A DNA stretch of 64,000 nt, taken from assembly GCF_001577835.2 (NCBI RefSeq), contig NC_029519.1, forward strand, positions 38,491,977 to 38,555,976, given 5' to 3'. The first letter of the stretch is position 1, and each line of letters begins with the position of its first letter. This stretch comes from Coturnix japonica. Taxonomy: Eukaryota > Chordata > Aves > Galliformes > Phasianidae. The notes beneath the pieces are model-generated. The model made no database searches, was not told where the DNA came from, and saw only the letters and a list, made by a program, of their open reading frames with translations. A program made the position numbers and the translations under genes. Shown one piece after another: positions 36,916-47,633 of this stretch.

Positions 36916-38903
36916 TACTTGCAACACATTTACAGTGTGCTCGCAATCTATTCAAGGTGATGTGTCCAGTTATCATTCTTCCCTCTCAAATACAAACCAG
37001 TCAAAAGTGAACAGGAGTGGGAGTGGGACATACAGCATCTCAAAGCACGTAAGCTGCTCAGCTTCCACCTGTACCTGGTCCTCCTTGGTGCCAGGAAGTT
37101 CAGGGCCCATAAGGTGTGAATCTGGGCATTCTTTTCAAGACAAAGTAGCTTTTAGGCATTCCTACCAAAGGAGATGTTCCTTCCCTGTTCCTGAATCATT
37201 CACACAGTCCTGCCCTCCATCAGAGCTCCCTCTCTGCTAGGACATGATCATATAACTGAGCAGTAAAGCAGATGTGGGTTTAACATAACTGATTTTCTTT
37301 TCCCTGGTCTAGTTGTAACCAGATCCAGTTTGCCACAGAGCTTTAGAAATGCTTTTACAGGCACAAAGAAAGACAGGGCACAGGTGTGAAAGTCAGCAGC
37401 TTACAGAAGAAGCAGAACTGTGTTTCTCAGCCCTGCTGCAGCCTTATCATGATCTAACCATGAAACTATGATACTGCTCTATTGAAATTCAGCTTAGGAA
37501 TTAACATATTGGCGAGCACGGCTGAAATCAGGCTTTTATCTGCTCACGAACTGTATAAAGAGGATCAGGAACATATCTGAGACATAGTAGTCTCTACATT
37601 TTAACAGACCACAGCAAACATAACAGACTGTGTATTTTATGCTCAGCATAAGGTCAAAACCATCTGATGAAATGAAACGGATCACAAAAGACACAGTGTA
37701 AGCTGGTAGAAATTGCTACTTGTGACCCTGATTTCTGCTGGAAACTTCCTGGAACTCACACTTCTTCCTATATCTTCTTTAGGTAAGGTCTCCTACTGTT
37801 GTGTGGCTTTGTTTGTTATTATTAACATCATTATAATCTTTGAAAGGGTCGAATCACAAGGAACTTGAGCAGCGAGTTAAACGTCCCTTTTCTGAGCTGA
37901 CACAGTGGCAGGGTGTGGAACTGAACCCAGCTGGGCTGTAACAAAGGAGGGTTCGGTATTTTTTCCAGCTCTTAACCCAATTTCTCCCTTTAATCACAAA
38001 ACGTGCCCTCATGCATAACTGCTGTCTGTCACTGTACGCTCAGCCTAACTCCACTCGCTGGATCCTTCAGTCGCAACTGCTGGGAGCGTAAGCGGGACCT
38101 ACCCTCGTTCTCTAATGCCAGGTTACGCAACCGGATTAAAAAGCCATCTGCAGCACAAACCCAAACTGCAGCATAATCGCACTCCCTGGCTCAGGCAGTT
38201 GTTGGGCTTACACGGGATCTGCGTCTCCTCAAATCGCTCGCTGACCTCCCGGTTACTCTCCTGATTCCACACTCGCACAGTAATGGATACGGCCGCATAT
38301 TTCCGCGGTTACCTCACGGCGCTCGGGCCCGTTAGCGAATTTAAGGGCTCAAAAAGGAGCGCAAAGCCGCCTTTTTGCGCTCTGAACGCACTCGGACGAA
38401 AATAGGTCAGAGGCGGCCCCACAGCGGCTGAGCTATTACAGGCTGTGCGTTAACGCGGCTCTCGTGTAGCTTTCTTAGAGCTCGAAATATCTCAATACAG
38501 GCAGCGTTTGATCCGGACACAACGCGGAGCCTCAGAATCCACTTCCCGCCCCCGGTAGCGGCACGGCCGCATTTCAAATCCCAACGGCCGCGCCGACGGG
38601 GAGGAGCGAAGGCGGCGTCCTACCAGCCGGCCCGGGCCGACACCGCCACATGCCGGCGGGGGGCGGGCGGAGCCGCGGCACCGAGCTGCAACAAGCTGCG
38701 GTGTGTGCGGAGCGGAGCGCCCCGTCCGCCGCGCAGCTCGGGAGCCGTAGTTTCCCGGCCTCGCCGCCCGCAGCGCAGAGCGGCGGGACGAACTGCGTTT
38801 CCCGGAGCGCAACGCGGCTCGGCCTTGAGCAGGCGCAGTGCTGAGGGGCGGGGCGGCGGGCAGGTTGCTGTTGTTGCATAGGAAACAGCTGAAGAGTCTC
38901 CAC

Positions 38904-38963
38904 ATGACAGAGGGGGAAGGAGGAAGCGGGGCGGCCCGTGGGGCGCCGCCAGCGCGCCGGTAG
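38904..38963 (+). CDS. Upstream ORF in SAP30 5' UTR (19 codons)
   Basis: ATG to TAG, reading MTEGEGGSGAARGAPPARR, ending 154 bases before the SAP30 start. It is only relevant if transcription starts upstream of 38.90 kb, which the GC box at 38.85 kb makes uncertain. No claim is made for the peptide itself. Confidence 0.3.
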   Translation: MTEGEGGSGAARGAPPARR

Positions 38964-39117
38964 CCGCGGGGCTCGGAGCGAGGGCGCCCGTCGCGCCGCG
39001 CGTGTTCCCTCGCGGTCCGGGCTGAGCGCGGCCGTAGAACCCTCCGGGCCCGAGTCCCCTCGCCGGGGGGAAGCGGTGGCGGCGCTCGCGGGGCTTCCCG
39101 CCGGCCCGACGCGGGGC

Positions 39118-39414
39118 ATGAACGGTTTCGCCCCCGAGGAGCTGCCCCAACGCGGGGCCGACCCCGCCGTCGCCGCCGCGGGCGCGGTGAGCGGTGCGGG
39201 CTCCGGAGCGGAGGTGCCGGCGGGGTCGGCGCCCCCGGGGCTGGCCGTGGGAGCCGCGGGCGCGGCCGGGGCGGGCGGCCCCGGGGCCGGGCAGCTGTGC
39301 TGCCTGCGGGAGGAGGGAGAGCGCTGCGGCCGCGCCGCCGGCAACGCCAGCTTCAGCAAGAGGATCCAGAAGAGCATCTCGCAGAAGAAGGTGAAGATCG
39401 AGCTGGACAAGAGC
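39118..39414 (+). CDS. SAP30: SAP30 exon 1 coding part
   Basis: 297 bp (99 codons), donor [15 protein letters not shown], a Gly/Ala-rich region, then [20 protein letters not shown] and the end KVKIELDKS. Confidence 0.96.
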
Positions 39415-42400
39415 GTAAGTCTTACGGCAGCGGGCAGCGGCTCGGGGGCGGCTTTTAAAGTTCTTTTTTGGCGTGTTTTCTTTTGTTTGCGGGTTGTTTT
39501 TTTTTTTTGTCTTTGCCGGCGGCGGGGAAGCGCCGTTTCCCAGTCCCTCCTTTCCCGCAGCGCTGCCGCCGCCCCGTCCCGCCTGGAGCCCGGCGCTGTC
39601 GGTGCCCCACCCGGCGGCCGTGGGCGCGGGGCTCCGTGTGGGGAGGGCTCGGCGCGGCCGCACGGTGCGGCCCTGTGCAGGAGAGCTGGGGAATGAGGGG
39701 AGCGGCCCGCGTGTCGCTTGACCTTGCGGAGGTAAAGCCGTGCGGATGGGGAGGAGGTGGCATTTTGCCTCCCGCGGGATGTTCCGGAGGCTGCCCGCCT
39801 TCCGTTCGTGCGTGTTTGTTTGCCGATCCCCGAGTTGCTGCGAGCGGTTGGAGGGAGGGTTGTGTGCGCGCTTGTCCCCGCTGCGCGACGTTCTCTGCCA
39901 GTCAACCGGTAGCCGCTTCCCCCCGTCCTCCCGCCGAGTCGGTGGAGGTAACATAACAATGCCTCCGTGCAGCGCTATCAGGCAGAGGGGCTTCCCCACC
40001 TCGCTCCGCGTGAGCGAGGCTGCCTAAGGAATGTCTCTGTAGATGCCTCTGTGCTGCCAGGCTGGGAGGAGCTTGCACGGGTTTGATTGAAAGATGCGGT
40101 CTTACTCTTGTAGGCGAGACACCTTTATATCTGCGACTTCCACAAAAACTTAATTCAGAGTGTGAGAAATAGAAGGAAGAGAAAAGGCAGTGATGACGAT
40201 GGTGACTCACCAGTGCAAGACATCGACACTCCAGAGGTAGCCAACGGTTTTTCTAATAGTTACGTTAAGTCTGTTCCTGCTTCAGCCGTGCCTGCTTTTG
40301 GGGATGGCTCCTGATGTGCTTGGCTTTTAATATGACAAAAGCAAACTGGATTCCAGGGTGTATTTTCTCTATTAGATGTGCAGAATCTCAGGCAGCTGCT
40401 GTTTTGAACTTTCCTTACAGTTTTGGCTCCAGGAGCCTGCTAGAAGTTGTTTTGCTATGAAAATCAGTCTTTGTAAAGGTTGACAGGACACACCGGACTT
40501 GGGCTATAACTGCTTCTCTGTCACATCCCTCCAATCCTTTCCTTCCATGTGAAGCACGTTGCAGATGGTGCCTGTAGTTACCACTTAGTGTAGCTGGAAG
40601 TTTCTCAGTGAGGGAGCTCACTGGTTTTAGTCCTTCTTGGGGATAGAGATGCTGAGGCAGTTTTGCTGAGGAGGAGCTGAAATAAGAAGGCATTTCTGCT
40701 TGCCTTCCTTATTGTAGGCCAGTGAAACACCACCCGTTTTGGAAGTGAACTACTTTCAAACTTTTTTCATAGTATAATGTGAATGCACTTAAAGCTTTCT
40801 TCTTCCTACATGTGTGCTGGATTATTTCTGTTACAGTTTGTGTGTTAATCGTTGAGCACAGCCTACCCGGCCTCAACCAAGAGATTTATCCAGTGTTTGT
40901 CAGAAGGTGCTTGAGGATTGTGAACTTATCCTTAAGGTCAGCGTCAGCAATGTCAGTGATGAAACTTCATGCAGGAATCTCTGCCTGGAGGCACACGGCT
41001 CAAGCCTGAAGGCTTTGACTATAAGAGGATTTTAGGAGATTGGAAGTAGTTTGATGCTGGGCTGTGGTTTTTGTCAGCTAAAAACATTGGATGGCATCTC
41101 TGAAAGCTCTCTAAACCTGCTGTTCTTTGTGGCTTTTGGTAGCTGTCTGGCACAGTGGCAACTGCAGCTTTTGCCTGTTTATTTGCTCAGACAGGAATAA
41201 TAAAGCATGACACAACTGATGGATATCCCTAGAACAGAAGAAAGGAAATGTATTTTCAGTGGTAGTGGTGCAGGGAAGTAGGTAGTTCTGGAGAGTTTCA
41301 GCATGCAGTTCCTGTGTGGTGTTGGTGTGCTATAGATGCCCACTGGCCCCTTGATTTTTGAACTGCCATCCAGTTTACTGCTGACCACCTGTAGGGCATT
41401 CCCATTTCCAGAAGTAGATGTTAGGAGTGATTTGCAGTGACTTCCACAGTGCTGCTGTCTTGAGTACGAGGGCATGCCATCCTCTTAACACGTAAGGCAG
41501 GGTTGTATCAAGTCTGACCGGGTCACCAGGAGTGCACTGGCACTGTTGTTGCCTTAAATATTGCATAGCTGAGGCTGCTGGATGACTTTAAAATAGAAGT
41601 TAATGCTTTAACCAGTCTTTAATGCAGGAAGTTTGGAGAACAGTGCCGTAATTGCAACTGACCTAATGGAATTTCTTGTTCAACCTGCTTTCTTAGCTTC
41701 CTTTCCTCCTCAGTCTTCTGATTAAACTTTGTTTTACGCTGTCAAGAAGGTGAGAGGGTAAGCTGTTGCTGGGAGAAGCGGCTGTTGATCTGAGTTCATG
41801 GGATTAAAAACTGAGAGAGTACTGGGTTGAGGCAGTGTATTTATATCCCGGAGAGGAGCTTGTGCAATGCTGTGAACTGTCAGCTCACACTGAAAAATAG
41901 TTTTGGGCAACTATGCCTATGTACATAACTCCTCTGTTGTGCTTATTGTAGCAGGGATATTCTTGGACACCAAGACCAGCTCTTTTTTTTTTCCTCTCCC
42001 ACCTCAAGCCAAAAACCTTCATGTTCTAGACTTTGTCTTGGTTCTAACTCATGCTGTCTCATGGTGCAGCTATGCTGCTGTAGACTGCAAAAGACTTCAT
42101 GGCTGAAATTGAAATGCAGAGCCTACCTTTTGAATCAGCATCTTCATAGATGTTATGATGTTATGAGTTTTGTTACTGTGCTTTGTGTCATCATGCTGAA
42201 AATGGGGGGGGGGGGGAAGGACAACAATGAAAGAAAAAAACAGAGACGATTATAGTACTGTAAGTTCTAAATATTGTCTGCTGCTAACAGGAGGAAGAGC
42301 CGTACTTAGTAACAATAAACTGCTCTGAAACTGCAATGGAATGTTTTTCTTTCTCCTGGAAGGTGTGGAGTAAAGTTTTGTTCTCTGTCAAAACGAGCTC

Positions 42401-44882
42401 TACTGAGCTGACAGTGTGTGGTTGTGTATGTGCAAGTTTCCAGGATGACGAGGGAGACCTTATCAATTACATTAGGTTGCTTTCTTCCCCCTTTCTCCTT
42501 TTCTTTTAGGTTGATTTATATCAGTTACAAGTGAACACACTTCGAAGGTACAAAAGACACTTCAAGCTACAGACCAGACCGGGACTTAACAAAGCACAGC
42601 TTGTTGAAGTACGTATGAGTGTTTACTCCATAATAGAAAATGCAATTTGCCATGGCATGCGTTGTGTTGGGTTTTTTTTTTCTCTGCACAATGTGATCCT
42701 TGCATGAAGTGCATATATAATCTGGGTTTTATGAGAGCAGAAAGGAGCTGCTTATCTGGCTTCCTTCACTGCCATAGCTCCTGAGCCAAGGAAATCAGAA
42801 GGAAGAGCTTCTTTCTAGAGAACGGACCCATAACTTTCAGAAGGAGCATGTGTTGCTTGAAAATAGTGAGCTGAACAGTAAGGTGACCTGTGCATCAGCC
42901 ACACCTTCCAACTTAAGTATCCTACTGATGATAATTTGAAATTGAGAGGTAGCAGTGGTAGAAGTGCCGCTTGCAACACCAGAGGCCTGGGTTCGAATCC
43001 CCCCTGTGGCGTAAGTGGTAGAAGTGCTGCTCTGCTACACAGGAGGCTCGAATCCCGGGGGTTGGACTCGATGATTTCTAAGGTCCCTTCCAACCCGCAC
43101 GAGACTGTAAGACTGTGAAGTTCTTTTAAGATTCAGGCTTGGCTTTACAAAGCTGATTAATATAGGCATCTTTTCACGTATAGGAAGTTCAGAAACACGG
43201 AAAATAGACTTCTATTGATCATTAATCTCAGTTAAAAACAGGGGGTCTGTTATTACAGAAAGAAGTTTATTAAATTCTTTTTGTTGTTATCGATATTTCT
43301 AAAAGCACTTAAGCTGTTTGTGAGTACAGCTGTATGCATCTCTTCTGTACAAGAGAGCAATTGTAAAGTGATTCTTTTGCATTGCAAAGACATGTATCTG
43401 TGACAGCACCGGTGATCATTTCAGCAGGGAGGGATAGCTGCCACCTCATTTCTGTGCTGTAACGTTCAGTTGTACTTCAGTGCAGACATTTTGTTTGTCT
43501 CTCTACTAATTAGCACAGATTAAAGCCAAGGTTATTAAATGCGTGAGAGCTCTCCAGAGCTAAGCTGTACGAGTACAGTGCTGCTGCCTCTATGATTAAG
43601 AATTTAAAGTAATTCTTCTTTTTTAATGTGAGAGTTGATGCACGGATCCATCCTGTTCTTGAATTAGCAGGATTGATTTGAAAAAGCACGAACATTTTTG
43701 TGCTGTAAAACTGGCATTTCTAGGGGTCTGCTTTAGGTACGTCTCATGAGATGCTTGCAGTAGCTTATGCTTCACGTGCTGCTTCATGTAAACAGGCAAA
43801 GCTTCTGTCATGTGCCTTGTTTGACTGACCTAAAGGTCCTCGTGAGCTGTAGCTGCAGAATTTAATGTCATTTACAGTGCATATGATCTCTTGTTCCTTG
43901 CCTGAATGTACAAGGGATTTTCTGCTAGCTATTACTTACAAGTCCAATTTAAAGGGCTCCGTCAAACTGTCTCTGTTTTGTTTTCATTTGCTGTTGTTGT
44001 TTTTTTTTAACCCAAAGTGTGTTTTGGAAAGCTTTCTAACTTGCTAATTATATTAAGTATTTATACTTACGCCTTGTGGTAGATCAATGAGCAGTCTCAA
44101 TTTCTCACTTCTTCATGCTAATTTTAGTCCAATAAAAAGCATTCTGCAAAAAGCTGGAGAACAGGCTGGGGCAGTCAGTCCATCTGAATATTTCCCTATA
44201 GAACTGACAGCCCACTGTGCTGAAGGAGCAAAAACTTCAGCTTTAATAATGGTAGAAGCTGACATATTTAGCACATACAGCATGGTGAATTTTTGACAAT
44301 CCTGTATCAAAAGCTGAATCTTCAGTGCTCATTCTTAAAAATTCTTGTATTTGGGTCTATCTTTGATTTTTTTGTATACAACTTGATGCAGACCCCCTTC
44401 AGCCTGAGTAATGAGCAGTACCTTCATCTGTGTGCAGTAGGTCCATGATAGTCTGTCGATGTTACATGCTCTGTGTTCAAGGAGTAACTGCACAGATGTC
44501 ATGGTACTCCTATGCTTGTTGGGAGAATTCTTTCTCTTTTTTTCTGATAATTTTCTGGACATTTTACTTGAGAAATTGTACTGTATTTGTTTCAGTATCA
44601 CTCAATGATACCTTTTATATAACTACTGAAGACTTTTAAAGGGAGTCAGGGTTTCCTTTATCCTAAGTTGCTTGATGAAGCTTTTAATGTAGTTATATAA
44701 ATGTGAATTTTGAGTTTCTGCATATAAGTGTTTAATTTCCTTGCATTCTTCCTTTGTAGATAATTGGCTGCCATTTTAGGACAATTCCGGTGAATGAAAA
44801 GGACACCTTAGCGTATTTCATCTACTCGGTCAAGAATGACAAGAACAAACCCGATCTAAAAATGGATAGTGGCGTTCATTAG
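39118..44882 (+). CDS. SAP30: SAP30, Sin3A-associated protein 30
   Basis: Subunit of the SIN3-HDAC corepressor complex. It bridges SIN3 and partners and represses transcription in the nucleus. Four exons (39118-39414, 40114-40236, 42510-42608, 44760-44882) give 213 codons plus TAG (human 220). The N-terminal 60 residues are Ala/Gly-rich and differ from human. Then comes the zinc-binding module with Cys61/62, Cys70, Cys106 and His109, a basic stretch RNRRKRK (about 117-123) that can act as NLS, the acidic [16 protein letters not shown], and the SIN3-binding domain from [18 protein letters not shown] (141 on) to the C-terminus ending DSGVH. The start is chosen because MNGFAPEEL matches human MNGFTPDEM. 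It is the first in-frame ATG, with G at -3. Confidence 0.97.
40114..40236 (+). CDS. SAP30: SAP30 exon 2
   Basis: 123 bp, acceptor CTCTTGTAG, donor GTAGCC. Reads [20 protein letters not shown] then [21 protein letters not shown]. Completes the zinc module and carries the basic stretch. Confidence 0.96.
42204..42216 (+). repeat. Poly-G run in SAP30 intron 2
   Basis: Thirteen consecutive G, a likely polymorphic homopolymer. Confidence 0.9.
42510..42608 (+). CDS. SAP30: SAP30 exon 3
   Basis: 99 bp, acceptor TTCTTTTAG, donor GTACGT. Reads [20 protein letters not shown] then [13 protein letters not shown], the start of the SIN3-binding domain. Confidence 0.96.
42945..43119 (+). mobile_element. 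tRNA-headed, CR1-tailed SINE-like element in SAP30 intron 3
   Basis: Two tandem tRNA-like units are followed by a CR1-type 3' end. Unit 1 (about 42945-43010) has an A-box-like AGTGGTAGAAGTGC and a perfect B box GGTTCGAATCC at 42990-43000. Unit 2 (about 43008-43057) repeats GTGGCGTAAGTGGTAGAAGT and has B box GGCTCGAATCC at 43045-43055, but is shorter between the boxes. From about 43057 the sequence is GGTTGGACTCGATGATTTCT then AGGTCCCTTCCAACCC, the CR1 3' end, closing with GACTGTAAGACTGTGA, an 8-base tandem tail like CR1. The design (pol III head, LINE tail for trans-mobilisation by CR1) resembles the passerine TguSINE1. A galliform version is not one I recognise. Confidence 0.75.
44760..44882 (+). 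CDS. SAP30: SAP30 exon 4 coding part
   Basis: 123 bp with TAG, acceptor CTTTGTAG. Reads [20 protein letters not shown] then [20 protein letters not shown]. Confidence 0.97.
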   Translation: MIGCHFRTIPVNEKDTLAYFIYSVKNDKNKPDLKMDSGVH

Positions 44883-45110
44883 GCAGCAAAGATTGGGACT
44901 GAGACTCAGGCCGCAAATCAAAAGACTGAGGGTTTTTGTTGATATACAAAAGCTTTCTTTGTAACTTTTTCTCCCCAGAGAGTTTCTCTGTTTTATTTTT
45001 TCATAACCTTGATGATTTGTTTGAAAACCATCTCTTATGAAACAAATTTCCTCACAAACTATTTTAAATAAATATTACTGATATTGTTGCTCACGTGGGT
45101 GTGTCTAACT
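44883..45110 (+). other. SAP30: SAP30 3' UTR with polyadenylation signal
   Basis: AATAAA at 45067-45072, followed about 25 bases later by the GT-rich GTGGGTGTGTCT. This gives a short 3' UTR of about 210 bases. Confidence 0.8.
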
Positions 45111-46697
45111 TATTCAGTGAGTTACTTGTACTTAATAGTGAAGCTTTGACCACTTATGTAATGACATCAAAATAGTTTTCAATTAAAGTGTACCAAGCAT
45201 ACATTTATGAATGTACTTCAAGTTCTGGTGATGCAATGCTGTCTTGAAAACAAACAAAACACCCCTGCATGATGGTAGACTTTGCAGTGGGCTCTTGAGG
45301 TAAAAAGGCTTTAAGTGACAGTTGCATTTATTAGCTGGGCAGAAATGGTTGATCTGGTATCTTCTATACGGCATGCTATTTCTTGTTCATTGCATGCGTT
45401 AACTCAGACCTGTTGAAAAACAACACACTAAAAGTAACACGAGCAAAGTATTGGTATCTTAGTAAAGTCTGTGATGTTAAAGACAGTGTTATGTATGATT
45501 TCTTGTGTTTTCATTGTTAGCTTTGTATTAATCTAAACACATTGTATGTGAAACGTTTCTTTTTGCTTTAAGCTGTGTGCATTGGCTGAAGAAAAGGCAG
45601 AAGAAGAAGCCTAAAGAAGAGGAAGACACAGGTTTAGTTTATTCAGTTACTATTCATTGCAACTTCCAACCTTAGCAGATTTTCATTTCTTAAATGTGGG
45701 GAAAAATGAGAAGGTATTTCTGTGATCTAATCTGCTGGTGTTAACCTTGTGAAGTTTTTTTGGAGGACATCGCTTTCGACCAAGATGCTCCGTTTTGCTC
45801 TTTGACCTGTGGTGCTCCATTGCTTAAAACTGAATGGTAATAAACCCAAAGCTGGCCTCCTTCTCAGGAGCTACAAGTACCCTAATTTCTTTCACTCACA
45901 GTGTCATATGTCTTTCCACACTGGAGTTTCACAGTGGTGGCTGAGTTTTAAGCTGGGTAGCGATGTCAAGCTGGTGCAGGGTAAAGTTGGTAATCCTTTG
46001 GAGAGATGTTTCAGTACTCATTCTGTGGCAATGATTGTAAAGTTGTTTATGAAGGATCCTTCACACAAGTTATGTTTGTTATCTATACAGCATTAGTTGG
46101 AGAGACAGCCAGGGAACCCAGTGCTGAATTGAACACCTGAAGGATCGAGGCTTTTTCTTTATTACAGGATGGAGAACAGGGATGAAAGTTCCTGCATGGG
46201 TCTGGATATACAATACCTGATTAGCAGAGTAACTAGATAGCACAACCCACAGAAACTACATGTCCTCACTGGTACTAGAAGCTTATAGAAAAGGACTTTG
46301 AACAAGAGTGGATACCATATGTTTTCTTCGCAGAACACTGAATTTGGTAATTTTGACAGTGAGTTGTCAGATTCCCCCCCTTTCATCCTCCTTAACTGAT
46401 TATTGTATGGGAAGCCCAAATGACTCGGGAATAATTATATGAACCAGGCTTTAAAAGCCTGGTGATACAAGCTATTTGTTTCAATAGTCAAAACATAACT
46501 TGGCTAAAATAGTAAATGCAGATTTACTTGATGCTCTTGTTATTGGTTATGTATAATTAACCTACCGCTGTGCAGACCCAAGCATTATTTACTAATGGAT
46601 GAAGTAAAACAGCCTTTGTGGTATTTCATATAATATATGAAAGAAGTTGGGTGTACTGGTGGCAGTAATTTTCACAGTGTGGTGTTATAAGGTTATT

Positions 46698-46776
46698 ATC
46701 ATAGAATCATCAAGGTTGGAAAAGACTCCAAACATCAACCTGTCCCTACCATACCCACTAACCATGTCCCTAGGTG
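46698..46776 (-). repeat. CR1 LINE 3' end remnant
   Basis: Plus strand shows ATCATAGAATCATCAAGGTT, GGAAAAGACTCCAA and ACCCACTAACCATGTCCC, the reverse complement of a CR1 3' end. Only about 80 bases remain. Confidence 0.85.
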
Positions 46777-47057
46777 AGCAGTGCACTAGTTCAGTTACCT
46801 CTGTACTACTCGTTTCATGTTACTGTCCCATCTTTCTGAATATATATGTTTTTTCTCTCACTACTTCTATAGTATTTTAGAAGCATAATGTTAAAAACTT
46901 CAAGACTTCAGATGCAATTATTAAGTTAGACATAATTATCACTTACGCATACCTTAGTACTATTAATATGAATTTGTACTCTTTCCAGTGGAATTTTCAA
47001 ATATGAGTAATGAAAATTAGCGGGTATTGTTTTTTGAAGACACCCAAATAGAAGTGG

Positions 47058-47128
47058 GAGCCTGTGTGCAGAAGTGCCAGATGCTGACCATGTCCCGGGT
47101 GAGGCTCTGAAAAACAAACACTGACCAA
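47058..47128. other. Exon-like segment A, paralogue of segment B
   Basis: Shares about 70 bases at roughly 80% identity with 48788-48856, including GAGGCTCTGAAAAACAAACA. On the minus strand it is headed by an acceptor-like TTTGTTTTTCAG. It lies 450 bases beyond the SCRG1 stop on the minus strand. Function unknown. Confidence 0.4.
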
Positions 47129-47472
47129 ATACTGATTTAAAGCAATGCTGACAGTGAAGCAGCAATAAAGCAATAGGAAGCTGCACTGCAGTGGATTTCA
47201 GCAGAAGTCACTCTTAGCCACATGTAGGCTTAACCATGATGATTATTTATTGAAAACTAGTTGAGAATGTTGTGGTTATTAAAAAAAACACGTATATATA
47301 CATGTGTATATATAGCTATGAGATGAATACTGGGACAATTATGAGCAGGTACAGTCTTTCACATCCTTATGGAACTAACTAAGGCAGCTACCGTATCCAA
47401 AAGGAGAACTTCTTATATATTCCACAAAGAATAGAAAGGGAATTTTCCTCTACAGTGTGCTTAGAGAGGAGG

Positions 47473-47478
47473 TTTATT
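47473..47478 (-). terminator. SCRG1: Candidate SCRG1 polyadenylation signal
   Basis: AATAAA on the minus strand, about 100 bases after the SCRG1 stop codon. Another minus-strand copy lies near 47245, so a longer 3' UTR is possible. Confidence 0.5.
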
Positions 47479-47578
47479 TTGTTTTGGCTGTTGCTGGCTT
47501 TGTTTTTTTTTCCCTTGAAAGCGTATTACGTGATTGTTGAATGATGTCAGCTGTCCTCAGTGGCAGGCTTGGTGTTCG

Positions 47579-47633
47579 TCACTTGCTGTTACAGGGGATC
47601 ACAAAAGATATCTTCGGTCCAAAGAAAATCTCC
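47579..47633 (-). CDS. SCRG1: SCRG1 last coding exon
   Basis: 55 bp on the minus strand, acceptor CTTTCAG, then G completing Lys79 and EIFFGPKISFVIPCNSK with TGA at 47581-47579. The plus strand is also open here but has no meaning. Confidence 0.93.

Larger units (their letters stand above)
27650..38040. other. Intergenic region HMGB2-SAP30 (head to head)
   Basis: About 10 kb of AT-rich DNA. Apart from the five CR1 fragments listed separately, no gene, RNA gene or other mobile element can be supported. Open frames of 60-95 codons are scattered on both strands without motifs. The 178- and 141-codon frames at 31.7-32.2 and 36.4-36.8 kb are CR1 sequence. Confidence 0.7.
38040..39960. promoter_or_regulatory. 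SAP30: SAP30 CpG island and promoter
   Basis: CpG-dense from about 38.04 kb and very dense 38.5-39.9 kb. TTTCCCGG occurs at 38751-38758 and 38798-38805 (E2F- or ZNF143-type contexts), and a GC box GGGGCGGGGC at 38845-38854, all 260-370 bases upstream of the SAP30 ATG. No TATA box is seen. Open frames of more than 450 codons on the minus strand here are GC-driven shadows. Confidence 0.8.
45110..47470. other. Intergenic region SAP30-SCRG1 (tail to tail)
   Basis: AT-rich with a CR1 remnant at 46.70 kb, an exon-like segment at 47.06 kb related to one in the SCRG1 intron, and an (AT)-rich patch near 47.29-47.33 kb. No coding gene is supported. The stretch GAAGAAAAGGCAGAAGAAGA at about 45588 encodes a short Glu/Ala run but is not tied to any exon signal. 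Confidence 0.65.

Noticed and set aside
38574-39999. Open frames of about 460 codons on the minus strand opposite SAP30 exon 1
   Set aside because: They are low-complexity, Pro/Arg/Ala-rich, overlap in two frames and sit wholly in the CpG island. Low stop frequency in GC-rich DNA explains them; there are no domain motifs.
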